From Comamonadaceae bacterium PBBC1 (GTDB taxonomy: Bacteria > Pseudomonadota > Gammaproteobacteria > Burkholderiales > Burkholderiaceae_C), in NCBI GenBank assembly GCA_002256145.1, contig NKIP01000006.1, positions 124,001 through 188,000 of the forward strand: a stretch of 64,000 nucleotides of DNA, given 5' to 3'. The number at the start of each line of letters is the position of its first letter. Position 1 is the first letter of the stretch. The notes under the pieces are model-generated. The model saw only the letters and a program-made list of their open reading frames with translations, was not told where the DNA came from and did no database searches. Position numbers and translations under genes: made by a program. This document shows, one piece after another, positions 51,915 to 60,768 of this stretch.

Positions 51915-53330
51915 TCAACGTGACAGCGCAGGCACAGCGCCCGAGCCCAGATCCCAATACAAACCGGTCATGACGCTCAGCGCCTCGCGCAGCAGCTCGG
52001 CGGGCAAATGCTCGTTGGGCGCGTGTTGCGAACAGCCGGGATACGAGTGCGGCACCCAAATGGTTTTCAGGCCCAGCACGTCGGTGAAGATGTCGTTGGG
52101 CAAAGAGCCGCCCAGGTTGGGCAGCACCGCCGGTTTTTTACCGGTGCTCTGGGCCAGCGAATCCACCGCCCAGCGTACCCAGTCGTCGTCGGGGTCGATG
52201 CGGGTGGCCTTGAACAACTCGTCCCTTGCGGCCTTGACCTTCACCATCCCAAAACCGTGCCGGTCCAGGTGCCTGCGCAAGGCGGGCAGGATGTCATCCG
52301 GGTCAATGCCCACCACAAAGCGCAGCTGGCCACAAGCCCAGGCCCGCGCCGGAATGGCGTTGACCGGGGTGTCGGGGTTGCCGGTTTTGAAGGCCAGCAC
52401 TTCAAACGACGACCAGCCAAACACGCGCTCGGCGGGGCTCAGGCCCGGCTGGCCCCATTCGGGCTCGATCACTGGCCCGTCGACGCCGCCGTCCACCTCG
52501 CAATCGGCCAGCACGCGGCGCACCGATGCGGGCAAGGCGGCCGGCCGCCACTCGGGCACCAGAATTTCGCCCGTGGCCGACACCAGGCTGGCCAGCGCGT
52601 GGGCCATCTGAATGCCGGGGTTGGAGATCAAGCCACCCCAGTTGCCCGAGTGGTGCGCACCCGCACGGGCCTCGATGCTCAGTTCGAAGTTGATGCAGCC
52701 GCGAGAGCCCAGAAAAATCGTGGGCCGGTCTGCCCGCAGGCGGGGGCCGTCCGACGCAATCAGCAAATCGGCCTGCATCACATCGCGGTGCTCGGCGCAC
52801 ACATCGCGCAAACCCGGCGAGCCGGTTTCCTCGCCCATCTCGATCAGGTATTTGGCATTGAAGCCCAAGCGCCCGCGCTCGGCCAGCACACAGGCCATGG
52901 CCTGCAGGTTGACGCTGTGCTGGCCCTTGTTGTCGGCAATGCCCCGGCCGTACCAGCGCCCGGCTTGCTCGGTCAGCGACCAAGGCGACAAGCCCTCGCG
53001 CCATTCCTTGTCCAGGCCCCGGATCACATCGCCGTGGCCATAACCCAGCGCGGTGGGCAAAGAAGGGTCTTCGATGCGTTCGGCCCACAAAAACGGCGCT
53101 TTGGCCTTGGGGTGATGCAGCAGGCGGCAGTTAAAACCCATGGCTTCAAAGGCCGGTTGCATCTCTTGCGTGAGGTAAGCCTGCAGCTGCTCGGCCCGTT
53201 CGGGGTTTTGGCTCTCGGTGGGGGCGGCCACGCGCCGCGCCAGGGTTTGCTGAAAATGGCCTTCGTCAAAATGGCGCTGGGCTCGGTCGATCGCTGCTGC
53301 ACGGCTCATGAGGGGGCTTTCCATAGCCAT
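51915..53330 (-). CDS. M20 family dipeptidase/deacylase
   Basis: A 471-residue M20 metallopeptidase of the ArgE/DapE/carnosinase-like branch: ligands in GYGHGDVIRG, WYGRGIADNKGQH, EMGEETGSPGL and ASDGPR, and HSYPGCSQHAPNE near the C-terminus. The long form suggests dipeptidase activity. Starts at 53330, 53324 and 53309 are all possible; the last has GGAAAG upstream. It is cotranscribed with the following M20D gene. Confidence 0.88.
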   Translation of the reverse strand: MAMESPLMSRAAAIDRAQRHFDEGHFQQTLARRVAAPTESQNPERAEQLQAYLTQEMQPAFEAMGFNCRLLHHPKAKAPFLWAERIEDPSLPTALGYGHGDVIRGLDKEWREGLSPWSLTEQAGRWYGRGIADNKGQHSVNLQAMACVLAERGRLGFNAKYLIEMGEETGSPGLRDVCAEHRDVMQADLLIASDGPRLRADRPTIFLGSRGCINFELSIEARAGAHHSGNWGGLISNPGIQMAHALASLVSATGEILVPEWRPAALPASVRRVLADCEVDGGVDGPVIEPEWGQPGLSPAERVFGWSSFEVLAFKTGNPDTPVNAIPARAWACGQLRFVVGIDPDDILPALRRHLDRHGFGMVKVKAARDELFKATRIDPDDDWVRWAVDSLAQSTGKKPAVLPNLGGSLPNDIFTDVLGLKTIWVPHSYPGCSQHAPNEHLPAELLREALSVMTGLYWDLGSGAVPALSR

Positions 53331-53436
53331 GAAATGTCATGGCGAATAAGGTCAAACCACCAAGTTGCCAGCACAGCGCCTGCAAGTCAAGCACCCATGT
53401 GCTGGCCATGCCCGCAGGTGACAGCCGGGTTGAATT

Positions 53437-53940
53437 TCAGCGCCTGCCATTGCCCGATTGGCCCGGCTTGGCAAAGTCGGCATCCACCCAGGCCTGCGCG
53501 GTCTGGCGGTTGAGCTTGAAACCGGCATCGACTTTGATTTCGGCCAGTTCGTCACCGCCTTCGTCCTGCGCACTCAGCATGGCGTAGGGGTTGTCCTCGT
53601 CGGGCACGATGCGCAGCAGCACCGTGACGCGGCTGTCCGGCCCGTTCACGGTCACGCTTTGGTTGAGTTGCGCATGCAGCTGCTGCTCGCTGCGGCGCAC
53701 AAACTCGCTGGCGGTTTTGACGAGCGTGATGAAGGCCGTGCCGTCCAGCGGCTTGGGGTTCTTCTTGTCGCGGCCCATGGTCCAGGGGCCGACCAAGGCG
53801 GGTTCTGACTCCCCCTGCATGTACATCGCCACCGCCCAACCGTCGTCGTCATCGTTTTTGATGACTTTGGCGGTCCATTGCTCGTTTTGCCACAGGCGGG
53901 GTTCTTGCAGCAGCGGCGTGTCGGATGTGTCGTCGGTCAT
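53437..53940 (-). CDS. uncharacterised acidic cytoplasmic protein
   Basis: From ATG 53938-53940 the protein has 167 residues, no signal or membrane segment, and an Asp run (KNDDDDGWAVAMYM). The order of beta strands and helices with PKPLDGTAFITLVKTASEF suggests a small alpha-beta domain. I do not recognise the family. Its base composition and codon use look like the neighbours. It stands alone between the M20 operon and a repeat-containing gap. Confidence 0.7.
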   Translation of the reverse strand: MTDDTSDTPLLQEPRLWQNEQWTAKVIKNDDDDGWAVAMYMQGESEPALVGPWTMGRDKKNPKPLDGTAFITLVKTASEFVRRSEQQLHAQLNQSVTVNGPDSRVTVLLRIVPDEDNPYAMLSAQDEGGDELAEIKVDAGFKLNRQTAQAWVDADFAKPGQSGNGRR

Positions 53941-54043
53941 GGTTCGTTGGCGAAAAGGGGGATGGCGATCATGCCTCATGAAATCGGCCGCTTGAAGTCA
54001 TGCGCATCAGGCATGGGATGAATATTTTGTATGCCCCAACCTC

Positions 54044-54089
54044 GTGGACGATTGCACGCACAGCGCCAAACCAAGCCATTGCCCACAGG
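54044..54089 (+). repeat. dispersed intergenic repeat, copy A
   Basis: A 46-base stretch, 37 of 46 bases identical to copy B (55249-55294) and related to copy C (63937-63968). Copies A and B are direct repeats on either side of the exported-protein gene. The rest of this 303-base gap (53941-54243) is AT-richer and holds a 7-bp inverted repeat near the next gene but no convincing gene. Confidence 0.7.
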
Positions 54090-54170
54090 CTGGGCGTGTG
54101 CAGCCACAAAAACACCACATGCCTGACAAACTCAGTAGCCATTCAAATTTCATGTCATGAATCCATAGAA

Positions 54171-54197
54171 TGTAATTCTTATTAACTAAAAATTACA
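54171..54197. promoter_or_regulatory. inverted repeat upstream of the exported-protein gene
   Basis: TGTAATT and AATTACA form perfect 7-bp arms separated by 13 bases, in an AT-rich patch ending 46 bases before the gene start. It could be an operator for a dimeric regulator. The half-site spacing does not identify a family. Confidence 0.4.
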
Positions 54198-54243
54198 GAT
54201 TGCGGTTTTGAAAAACAACGCGCAATTGCCAAGAAAATTTTTT

Positions 54244-55209
54244 ATGAGCCATTCCAAAACTCAAGTCCTGAAGTTCAAATCCATGGCGGCCGTGGCCATG
54301 GCTTGCGCCCTCACGCTGTACGCCGCAGCCGCAGAACCGGGCATCACCCTGCGCGAATTGCCCCCCCTGCCCGGCGGGGAAAAAGTGGCCATGTGGTCCA
54401 TGGGCATCATCAATGAAGTACCCGTGTTTGTGCGCACCGCCCGCATCGCTGGCAAAGCAGACGACCCTTGCCGTCCCAACTTGTTGGTGGTTCAGGGCGA
54501 GACCCAGCTGGGGGGCCAGTACGCCGAGGCAGCCATGGCCCTGGGCTCCAGCGCCTTGCACCGCCATTGCAAGGGCCAAGTCTGGTACGTCCCCGAGGGA
54601 CAAGCCGCGCGTTTGCGTGCCGATTTGCGCGGCGAATGGCACAACGCAGCAGGCCTCAAGGCGCTGCTTGCAGGTCAGGCCCCCAAACCACTGAGCTACG
54701 AAAACCTGGACTTTCCCAGAACCGCAGGTTCGCAGGCCGTTTCGGTCAGCCAACTCGAATTGGAAGAGCAGTTTTACAAAGAACACCGCCAAAAGCGACC
54801 ACTCTATGAAGCCAATTTGCAACGCTTCAAACTCTGGCAAAAACAGCACGGCCTGAAGCAACACGCCACCTTGGACCAATGGAGTCGAAACCCATTCGCC
54901 TATGGCGAGCAAGCCATCACCTCGGTGGTGGTTTTCAATCGCGCCCTGAACCCTCAAGAAGTCAGCGTGGCCGCACCACGCAACCAAGCAGGTGCCCATG
55001 CGCTTTTGCAGCAGGCCGATGCCGGGAGTTGGAAAGAAGGGGCATGGCTGGTTCTCATCAAACCTGGCACGCCCAAAACCACGTCTTACGGCACCGTGGC
55101 CACGGCGCAAGTCTTAGCCAAAGTGGCGTGCTCCGAATTCGATTGCGTCGATCAACTGTTCACACCCGGGCAAGGCGATTTGCCGGAGGTTTGGGGCTAT
55201 AAAAAATGA
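54244..55209 (+). CDS. exported protein of unknown function
   Basis: A 321-residue protein with a Sec signal (SMAAVAMACALTLYAAAAE, cleavage after AAA near residue 30). The mature part has four cysteines (DDPCRPN, RHCKGQ, VACSEFDCVDQ) able to form two periplasmic disulfides, and a Lys/Gln-rich helical middle (RFKLWQKQHGLKQ). I do not recognise the family. ATG 54244 is preferred over a TTG twelve codons earlier. It is bracketed by direct repeats A and B. Confidence 0.75.
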   Translation: MSHSKTQVLKFKSMAAVAMACALTLYAAAAEPGITLRELPPLPGGEKVAMWSMGIINEVPVFVRTARIAGKADDPCRPNLLVVQGETQLGGQYAEAAMALGSSALHRHCKGQVWYVPEGQAARLRADLRGEWHNAAGLKALLAGQAPKPLSYENLDFPRTAGSQAVSVSQLELEEQFYKEHRQKRPLYEANLQRFKLWQKQHGLKQHATLDQWSRNPFAYGEQAITSVVVFNRALNPQEVSVAAPRNQAGAHALLQQADAGSWKEGAWLVLIKPGTPKTTSYGTVATAQVLAKVACSEFDCVDQLFTPGQGDLPEVWGYKK

Positions 55210-55248
55210 GGGGACGGCCAAGCTTCGATTTTTTGTAGAAGCCCCCCC

Positions 55249-55294
55249 GTGAGCGATTTCACGCACACCACCAAGGCAAGCCATCGGCCACAGG
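55249..55294 (+). repeat. dispersed intergenic repeat, copy B
   Basis: Same orientation as copies A and C; the best-conserved part reads GCGATTTCACGCACACC and then CAAGGCAAG. It lies 39 bases after the exported-protein gene and before the convergent helicase gene. Confidence 0.7.
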
Positions 55295-55354
55295 GCATGC
55301 ATCACACAGGGGCAGATCCTTCGCCCACAGGGTGGGCTCGCACCAGGGATAAGT

Positions 55355-57421
55355 TCAAGGCTGCAAATGCAAAGCCAGCACCAGCACCTGGCTTGCGCCT
55401 TGCTCGCGCAACAGCGCCGCAGCCACCGTGGTGGCCCAGCGGGTGCGCACCGTGGTGGCAACCAGCAGCACAGGTCCTGCAGGTAAATCTGCATCGGAAG
55501 CCAAACGAATGGCCGACTCCAGATATGCCACCACGGGTGTGGAGGCGCTGTCGTCAGGCGCAGGCCCGCCGCGCCAGCTGAACACATCGTGCAGCGGCAA
55601 GCGCCCCTTGCGCGCAATGTGCTCGGCCAGTGAGCGGTTAGCCGTCATGTCGGGGGCGGGCAGCGGCACCACGCACACCGGGCGCGCAGGCCAAGTCTTG
55701 GCCCAGCGTCCCAGCGTGGCCACGGCCCCGGCCAGCAAATCGGGCGGCACATCACCGGGGGCCAAGCGCAAAACCTGCAGCTCTGCCACCCAACCCGGAT
55801 CGTCGGCGAAGGCCACAGCGCGGCCCACATCAAAGCCGCGAATCGTGCCTTTGCGCCCCACCCCGGCAGGCCAGCGTTTGCGCGGCTCAATGTCCACATC
55901 CATGCCGCGCAAGAAGTTGCGCGCCGCCATCAATTTGTCTTGTGAGGGCGTCAAACCTGGAAAGGGCACATGGCCCGTGCACACCGAGCAGCGCCCACAA
56001 GGCGCAGGCGACGGGTCGTCCAGCGCGGTCTGCAAATACGCCATCAGGCAGCCCTGACCATGCGCGTACTGGCGCATGATGTCCGCCTCTTGCTGGCGAA
56101 CCTGCGCCAACGACGTCCATTTGGCACTGTCGTGCACATAGGGCACGCCGGTGGCGCGCCAGGCCGTGCCGTCTTTGTCCACCACGCCCTCCACCGCCAA
56201 AATTTTCAGCAGCGCCTCCAGCCGCCCCCGGCGCACGCCCGTGTCGGCTTCGATCTCGATCAGGCTGCGTGCATCACCGCCCAGGGTTTGCAACACCTTG
56301 GCCGCCGTTTGCGGCTCAGGAATCGACGCGGTGGCAAAGTAATCCCAAATCCGCTCGTCCGCATCGGACGGCAGCAACACCCCTTCGGCATGCGCCACCG
56401 CCCTGCCCGCCCGCCCCACCTGCTGGTAATAGGCGACCGGCGTTGAGGGCGAGCCCACATGCACACAAAAACCCAAGTCGGGCTTGTCGTAGCCCATGCC
56501 CAGCGCCGAGGTGGCCACCACCGCCTTGACCTGGTTGTGGCGCAAGCGGTCTTCCACTTTCAGGCGAGTGTCGGCGTCAATCTGCCCGGTGTAGGCATCC
56601 ACCGCATGGCCGCAGCTGCGCAAAAACGCCGTCAGCCGCTCGGCCTCGGCCACCGTCAGCACGTACACAATGCCTGAGCCCGGCAGCTGATCAAGCGCAT
56701 CGGCAATCCAGGCATAGCGCTGCAAGGGCGAAAGCCCCGGCACCACCGACAAGGTGAGCGAGGTGCGTGCCAGCGTGCCGCGAAAGGTCACCGTGTTCGC
56801 GCCCAATTGCGTGCCAATGTCGTGCGTCACCCGCTCGTTGGCCGTGGCCGTGGTGGCCAGCACGCTGGCGGTGGGGGTGGACAAGAGCGCCCGCGCCAGC
56901 CGCTGGTAATCGGGCCTGAAATCAAAACCCCAGTCGCTGATGCAATGCGCCTCGTCGATCACGATCAGGCCCACCCGCGCCAGCAAAGCGCCCAACCGGG
57001 CCGCAAAACGCGGGTTGCCCAGCCGTTCAGGCGAGACCAGCAGCACGTCGATGGCATCCTCGTCCAGCCGCTGAAACACCTCGTCCCAGTCGTCGATGTT
57101 GGTGGAGTTCACGGTGGCCGCCTTCAGGCCCGCCCGCTCGGCCGCGCTCACCTGGTCGCGCATCAGCGCCAGCAGCGGCGACACCACCAATGTGGGGCCA
57201 GCGCCTGTGCTGCGAATGGCGTGCGTGGCGGCCCAATACACCGCCGACTTGCCCCAACCCGTGGCCTGCACGACCAGCACGCGCGAGGCCGGTTGCAGGA
57301 CCGCATGCACCGCATCGACCTGGTCAGGGCGTGGGGTGGCTCCCGGTCCGGCCAATCGGACCAGCACGGTGTTCATGTGGGCTTGCGCAAAGGCGCGGTC
57401 TGTGGCGTGGCGGGTATGCAT
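55355..57421 (-). CDS. RecQ-family helicase with C-terminal phosphoribosyltransferase-like domain
   Basis: The 688-residue protein (ATG 57421, GGGAG seven bases upstream) has the RecQ core: Walker A ATGWGKS (53-59), Walker B VIDEAHCISDWG, motif VI YYQQVGRAGR, and the RecQ zinc site of four cysteines, one in GQGC and three in CGRCSVC. There is no HRDC domain. The last 230 residues instead look like a phosphoribosyltransferase: VCVVPLPAPDMTANRSLAEHIA and LLVATTVRTRWATTVAAALL, where the acidic PRPP residues are missing. This layout is known in other bacteria, but the tail's role is unclear. Confidence 0.85.
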   Translation of the reverse strand: MHTRHATDRAFAQAHMNTVLVRLAGPGATPRPDQVDAVHAVLQPASRVLVVQATGWGKSAVYWAATHAIRSTGAGPTLVVSPLLALMRDQVSAAERAGLKAATVNSTNIDDWDEVFQRLDEDAIDVLLVSPERLGNPRFAARLGALLARVGLIVIDEAHCISDWGFDFRPDYQRLARALLSTPTASVLATTATANERVTHDIGTQLGANTVTFRGTLARTSLTLSVVPGLSPLQRYAWIADALDQLPGSGIVYVLTVAEAERLTAFLRSCGHAVDAYTGQIDADTRLKVEDRLRHNQVKAVVATSALGMGYDKPDLGFCVHVGSPSTPVAYYQQVGRAGRAVAHAEGVLLPSDADERIWDYFATASIPEPQTAAKVLQTLGGDARSLIEIEADTGVRRGRLEALLKILAVEGVVDKDGTAWRATGVPYVHDSAKWTSLAQVRQQEADIMRQYAHGQGCLMAYLQTALDDPSPAPCGRCSVCTGHVPFPGLTPSQDKLMAARNFLRGMDVDIEPRKRWPAGVGRKGTIRGFDVGRAVAFADDPGWVAELQVLRLAPGDVPPDLLAGAVATLGRWAKTWPARPVCVVPLPAPDMTANRSLAEHIARKGRLPLHDVFSWRGGPAPDDSASTPVVAYLESAIRLASDADLPAGPVLLVATTVRTRWATTVAAALLREQGASQVLVLALHLQP

Positions 57422-57526
57422 GGCGTTCTCCCTGAAATTTTGTTTGTGACATTTTGCGACCATGTGGGCCATTCGGGAAGTCAACGACAATCACCATCTT
57501 TGACACTTGGTCTTCAGCGACTTTTT

Positions 57527-58453
57527 ATGGCGATTCAATGGTTTCCCGGACACATGCACCTCACGCGCAAGGCGATTGGGGAGCGCATCAAAGACATCGA
57601 TGTCGTCATTGAGATGCTAGACGCTCGTTTGCCGGGGTCGAGTGCCAACCCCATGTTGGCCGATTTGATTGAAGGCAAGCCGGCCCTGAAAATCCTGAGC
57701 AAGCAAGACTTGGCAGACCCGGTGCAAACCGCCGCTTGGCTGGCCCACTACAACGCCCTGCCCGGTGTGAGCGCCTTGGGCCTGGACACCAGCATGGTTT
57801 CGCCTGCCAAGGCCTTGATTGACGCCTGCCGCCAGCTCGCGCCCCACCGGGGCGGCATGGTCAAACCCATGCGGGTCCTCATTTGCGGCATTCCCAACGT
57901 GGGCAAATCCACGCTCATCAACACCCTCAAAGGCAAACGTGCGGCCAAAACCGGTGACGAAGCGGGCGTGACCAAGCTGGAGCAACGCATCACCTTGGCT
58001 GACGACTTTTACCTGTACGACACGCCCGGCGTGCTGTGGCCGCGCATCATTGTTGAGCAAAGTGGCTACAACCTGGCGGCCAGCGGCGCCATTGGCGTGA
58101 ACGCTTTTGACGAAGAGGTGGTGGCGCTCGAACTGCTCAACTACCTGATCCCGCATTACCCGCTGGCCATCACCGAGCGCTACAAGGTGAAAGACGTGGC
58201 CAGCCACACCGACGAATCTTTGTTGGAAGCCATTGCCCGACACCGTGGCGCGATTCAAAGTGGCGGCCGGGTCAACACCACCAAGGCCGCCGAAATCGTG
58301 ATCCACGACTTTCGGGCTGCCGCATTGGGCCGTTTGACGCTGGAAACCCCCGCAGAGTTTGCCGCTTGGCTGGCCGAAGGCAAAAAGGCCGATGCCGAGC
58401 GTGCCGTGCGCAAAGAAGGCACCAAAAAGGCCAAAAAAGCCATGAAAGACTGA
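57527..58453 (+). CDS. ylqF: ribosome biogenesis GTPase YlqF/RbgA
   Basis: A circularly permuted GTPase for late 50S assembly. The 308-residue protein begins MAIQWFPGHMHLTRKAI and shows the permuted order: G4 SKQDLAD near residue 60, then G1 GIPNVGKST near 121 and G3 DTPGVLWP. The C-terminal helical domain ends in a Lys-rich tail. The open frame continues 240 codons upstream opposite recQ, but that part is an antisense shadow. The exonuclease gene follows by six bases. Confidence 0.93.
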   Translation: MAIQWFPGHMHLTRKAIGERIKDIDVVIEMLDARLPGSSANPMLADLIEGKPALKILSKQDLADPVQTAAWLAHYNALPGVSALGLDTSMVSPAKALIDACRQLAPHRGGMVKPMRVLICGIPNVGKSTLINTLKGKRAAKTGDEAGVTKLEQRITLADDFYLYDTPGVLWPRIIVEQSGYNLAASGAIGVNAFDEEVVALELLNYLIPHYPLAITERYKVKDVASHTDESLLEAIARHRGAIQSGGRVNTTKAAEIVIHDFRAAALGRLTLETPAEFAAWLAEGKKADAERAVRKEGTKKAKKAMKD

Positions 58454-58459
58454 GCCCCC

Positions 58460-59053
58460 ATGCACCCCCACCACCCGACCCCCGACAAAGAAGCGATCGC
58501 CCTGCTGCCCGAATTTGAGCGTTTGGGGCTGGACCGCATCAGCTTGGTGAGCACCGGTGCACAAGCCATGGCAGCGCGTGAGCAACTTTTAGCGGCCAAA
58601 GCGTGGGGCTTTGACACCGAGTCCAAACCCACCTTCAAGGTGGGTGAGCAGTCAGACGGTCCGCACGTTTTGCAACTGTCCACCGCCGAACGGGCCTGGG
58701 TGTTTCAACTGCACGAGCCCGAGTGCCGGGCAATTGCTGCAGATTTGCTGGCGCAGGGCGGCATTGTCAAAGCCGGGTTCGGTTTGGGCGACGACCGCAA
58801 GCGCATCGTGCACAAGCTGGGCATCGAGCCTCAAGGCATTTTGGAGCTCAACACGATTTTTCGGGAACGCGGTTACCGCAAAGACATGGGCGTCAAAGGC
58901 GCGGTGGCGGTGTTGTTTGGGCAACGCTTCATCAAATCCAAAAAAGCGGCCACCAGCAACTGGGCCAACGCCCGCTTGAGCGAGGCGCAGTTGGTGTACG
59001 CCGCCAATGACGCTTATGCGGCCATCAGGGTTTGGCAGGCGTTGGGGGCTTGA
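58460..59053 (+). CDS. DEDD-family 3'-5' exonuclease domain protein
   Basis: The 197-residue product resembles the exonuclease domain of RNase D and WRN. Exo I is GFDTES with Asp52 and Glu54, Exo II lies near AGFGLGDDRKRI, and Exo III is in YAANDAYAAIRVW. There is no HRDC domain, so it is a stand-alone nuclease of DNA or RNA. It is probably cotranscribed with ylqF. Confidence 0.88.
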   Translation: MHPHHPTPDKEAIALLPEFERLGLDRISLVSTGAQAMAAREQLLAAKAWGFDTESKPTFKVGEQSDGPHVLQLSTAERAWVFQLHEPECRAIAADLLAQGGIVKAGFGLGDDRKRIVHKLGIEPQGILELNTIFRERGYRKDMGVKGAVAVLFGQRFIKSKKAATSNWANARLSEAQLVYAANDAYAAIRVWQALGA

Positions 59054-59068
59054 AGGCTGGGGCGGCCT

Positions 59069-60031
59069 TCACTCGGGCTTGACCCCTGCTTGCTGGGCCA
59101 CTTTTTTCCAGCGCACCAATTCCTGCTTGATGTAGGCGGAAAACTCTTCTGGCGAGGTGGCCACGGCCATGGCGCTGTATTGCGCAAATTTGTCTTTGAC
59201 CTCGGCCGAGGCCATGACGTTGGCCAGACCGCGGTGCAGTCGCTGCACGACCGATTTGGGCGTGCCCGCTGGCACCACAATGCCCTGCCAAGAACTCACA
59301 TCAAAACCGGCATACCCCTGCTCTGCCACGGTTGGCAATTGGGGGGCGGCGCTGGCCCTTTTGTCGGTGGTGACCGCCAATGCTCGGGCTTTGCCCGCAG
59401 CCACCTGCGGGTAGATGCTGGAAAAGGGGTCAAACAGCACCTGAATTTGCCCACCTACCAAATCGGTGATGGCCGGTGCACTGCCCTTGTAGGCAATGTG
59501 GTTCATGCGGATGCCCGCCAGGCTGTTGAACTGCTCTACCGCCAGATGGATGGAGCTGCCCGCCGTGCCGTAATTGAGCTGCCCAGGCTGATTTTTAGCC
59601 AGCTGCACCAGCTCACCCAAGGTTTTGGCTGCAAGCCCTGGATGCACCGTGATGAGCAAGGGTTGCACGGCCACCATGCTCACGGGGTCAAAGCTGGTGA
59701 CGGGGTCATAGCCGAGCTTGGCAAAAGTGGCCGAATTGATGGCCAAAGTGCTGATGTTGCCCATGATCAGGGTGTAGCCGTCGGCGGGTGCTCGGGCACC
59801 CAGCTCGGCACCTATGGCCCCACTGGCTCCGGCCCGGTTTTCCACCACAACCGGCTGCCCAAGATCGGCACTGAGTTTGACCGAAACGGTCCTGGCCACA
59901 ATGTCGGTCACGCCGCCGGGCGGAAAAGGCACGATCATGCGCAGGGGCTTGTTCGGAAAATCGGCCTGCGCCCAAGCCAATGAGCTGAACAAGCCCAACA
60001 CGATGGGCCATGACTTGAAAAAACTTTTCAT
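59069..60031 (-). CDS. Bug-type solute-binding protein
   Basis: The 320-residue TctC/Bug protein has a signal peptide (KSWPIVLGLFSSLAWAQA) and then FPNKPLRMIVPFPPGGVTDIVART, VVENRAGASGAIGAE and HIAYKGSAPAITDLVGGQIQ. ATG 60029-60031 overlaps the stop of the cupin-like gene by four bases, so the two are coupled and probably share a ligand or pathway. The upstream extension of the frame is discarded. Confidence 0.92.
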   Translation of the reverse strand: MKSFFKSWPIVLGLFSSLAWAQADFPNKPLRMIVPFPPGGVTDIVARTVSVKLSADLGQPVVVENRAGASGAIGAELGARAPADGYTLIMGNISTLAINSATFAKLGYDPVTSFDPVSMVAVQPLLITVHPGLAAKTLGELVQLAKNQPGQLNYGTAGSSIHLAVEQFNSLAGIRMNHIAYKGSAPAITDLVGGQIQVLFDPFSSIYPQVAAGKARALAVTTDKRASAAPQLPTVAEQGYAGFDVSSWQGIVVPAGTPKSVVQRLHRGLANVMASAEVKDKFAQYSAMAVATSPEEFSAYIKQELVRWKKVAQQAGVKPE

Positions 60032-60768
60032 GAGTGGCTCTCTTGGTAAACCGTTTCTCTGGGTGGGCAATGCAGGCTCAGCACCAAGGCCCCTTGTGCT
60101 CCGGCCTGGCAGGCGGGCATGGGCTCGTCTCGGGACACAAAAAAGAGTTCCCATGGCTGCAATGTTTGGGCGGCCAGCACCAGCTGCCCTTGCAAGACGA
60201 ACACAAACACCCCTTGACTGGCGGCATGTCGGCTCAGCTGTAGCTCTGCATGGGGGGCCAAGGGCAGGTAGCCCACCCCCAAACCATCGTCGTCAAAAGG
60301 ATGCAAGGCCACGGCCTGCCCGGGCTGTGCACCGTCCGGGGGCTTGGCCAGATCCAAAGGTCCCACGGTCAAATGCCGCTTGGGGCCACGCACCATTTTC
60401 TCGCGGGCCTCGGTGGTGGGTATAAAGCCGGACTCGCACACGGGGCGGATGGTGAAGTACTTGATGCCCTGCGCGCCCGAGATCAGGGGCCCGTAACCGG
60501 TGTAGGCACCAGCGTAGTGCACCGTCACCGTTTGCAGCGCATGTGCGCCAATGGTGCCATCACCCTCCACAAACACCTGAAACTGGTTTTGACGGTGGAA
60601 ATGCGACTCCAAGGTGCAATGAGGGGGTTGCTCGATCAAAGAGGCCGTTGGCGACAAGATGGGGTCCTCGCCTGACTCCAGCCACTCGGACTTGTAAAAG
60701 TGCTCGACCATGCTGGGCAGTTGTCTGCGCCGGGTTTGGCCGTGCGCTCGGGTTCCTATGGCAATCAT
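60028..60768 (-). CDS. cupin-like protein of unknown function
   Basis: A 246-residue soluble protein with two beta-rich halves. The first has FHRQNQFQVFVEG and VHYAGAY, and the second HAASQGVFVFVLQGQLVLAAQTLQPWELFFVS, like two cupin barrels; His residues in HFHRQNQ could bind metal. The named family is not recognised. GGAG lies six bases before ATG 60768. It is translationally coupled to the Bug gene and divergent from the beta-keto acid cleavage gene; the 246-base gap between shows no other gene. Confidence 0.65.
   Translation of the reverse strand: MIAIGTRAHGQTRRRQLPSMVEHFYKSEWLESGEDPILSPTASLIEQPPHCTLESHFHRQNQFQVFVEGDGTIGAHALQTVTVHYAGAYTGYGPLISGAQGIKYFTIRPVCESGFIPTTEAREKMVRGPKRHLTVGPLDLAKPPDGAQPGQAVALHPFDDDGLGVGYLPLAPHAELQLSRHAASQGVFVFVLQGQLVLAAQTLQPWELFFVSRDEPMPACQAGAQGALVLSLHCPPRETVYQESHS

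Noticed and set aside
52008..53513. 501-codon plus-strand frame opposite the M20 peptidase gene
   Set aside because: Antisense shadow; the M20 metal ligands are intact on the minus strand.
54000..54185. 61-codon frame in the gap before the exported-protein gene
   Set aside because: No ribosome site, and it covers dispersed repeat copy A; composition is not protein-like.
55210..55248. Terminator after the exported-protein gene
   Set aside because: Only a 5-bp GCTTC/GAAGC stem with the T run in the loop; it does not fit an intrinsic terminator.
56807..57526. 240-codon N-terminal extension of YlqF
   Set aside because: It runs opposite recQ and has no similarity; MAIQWFPGHM is the usual start of the family.
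57500..57528. TTGACA with TTTTAT 17 bases later, as a ylqF promoter
   Set aside because: The -10 would overlap the start codon, which would require a leaderless start further downstream; treated as coincidence.
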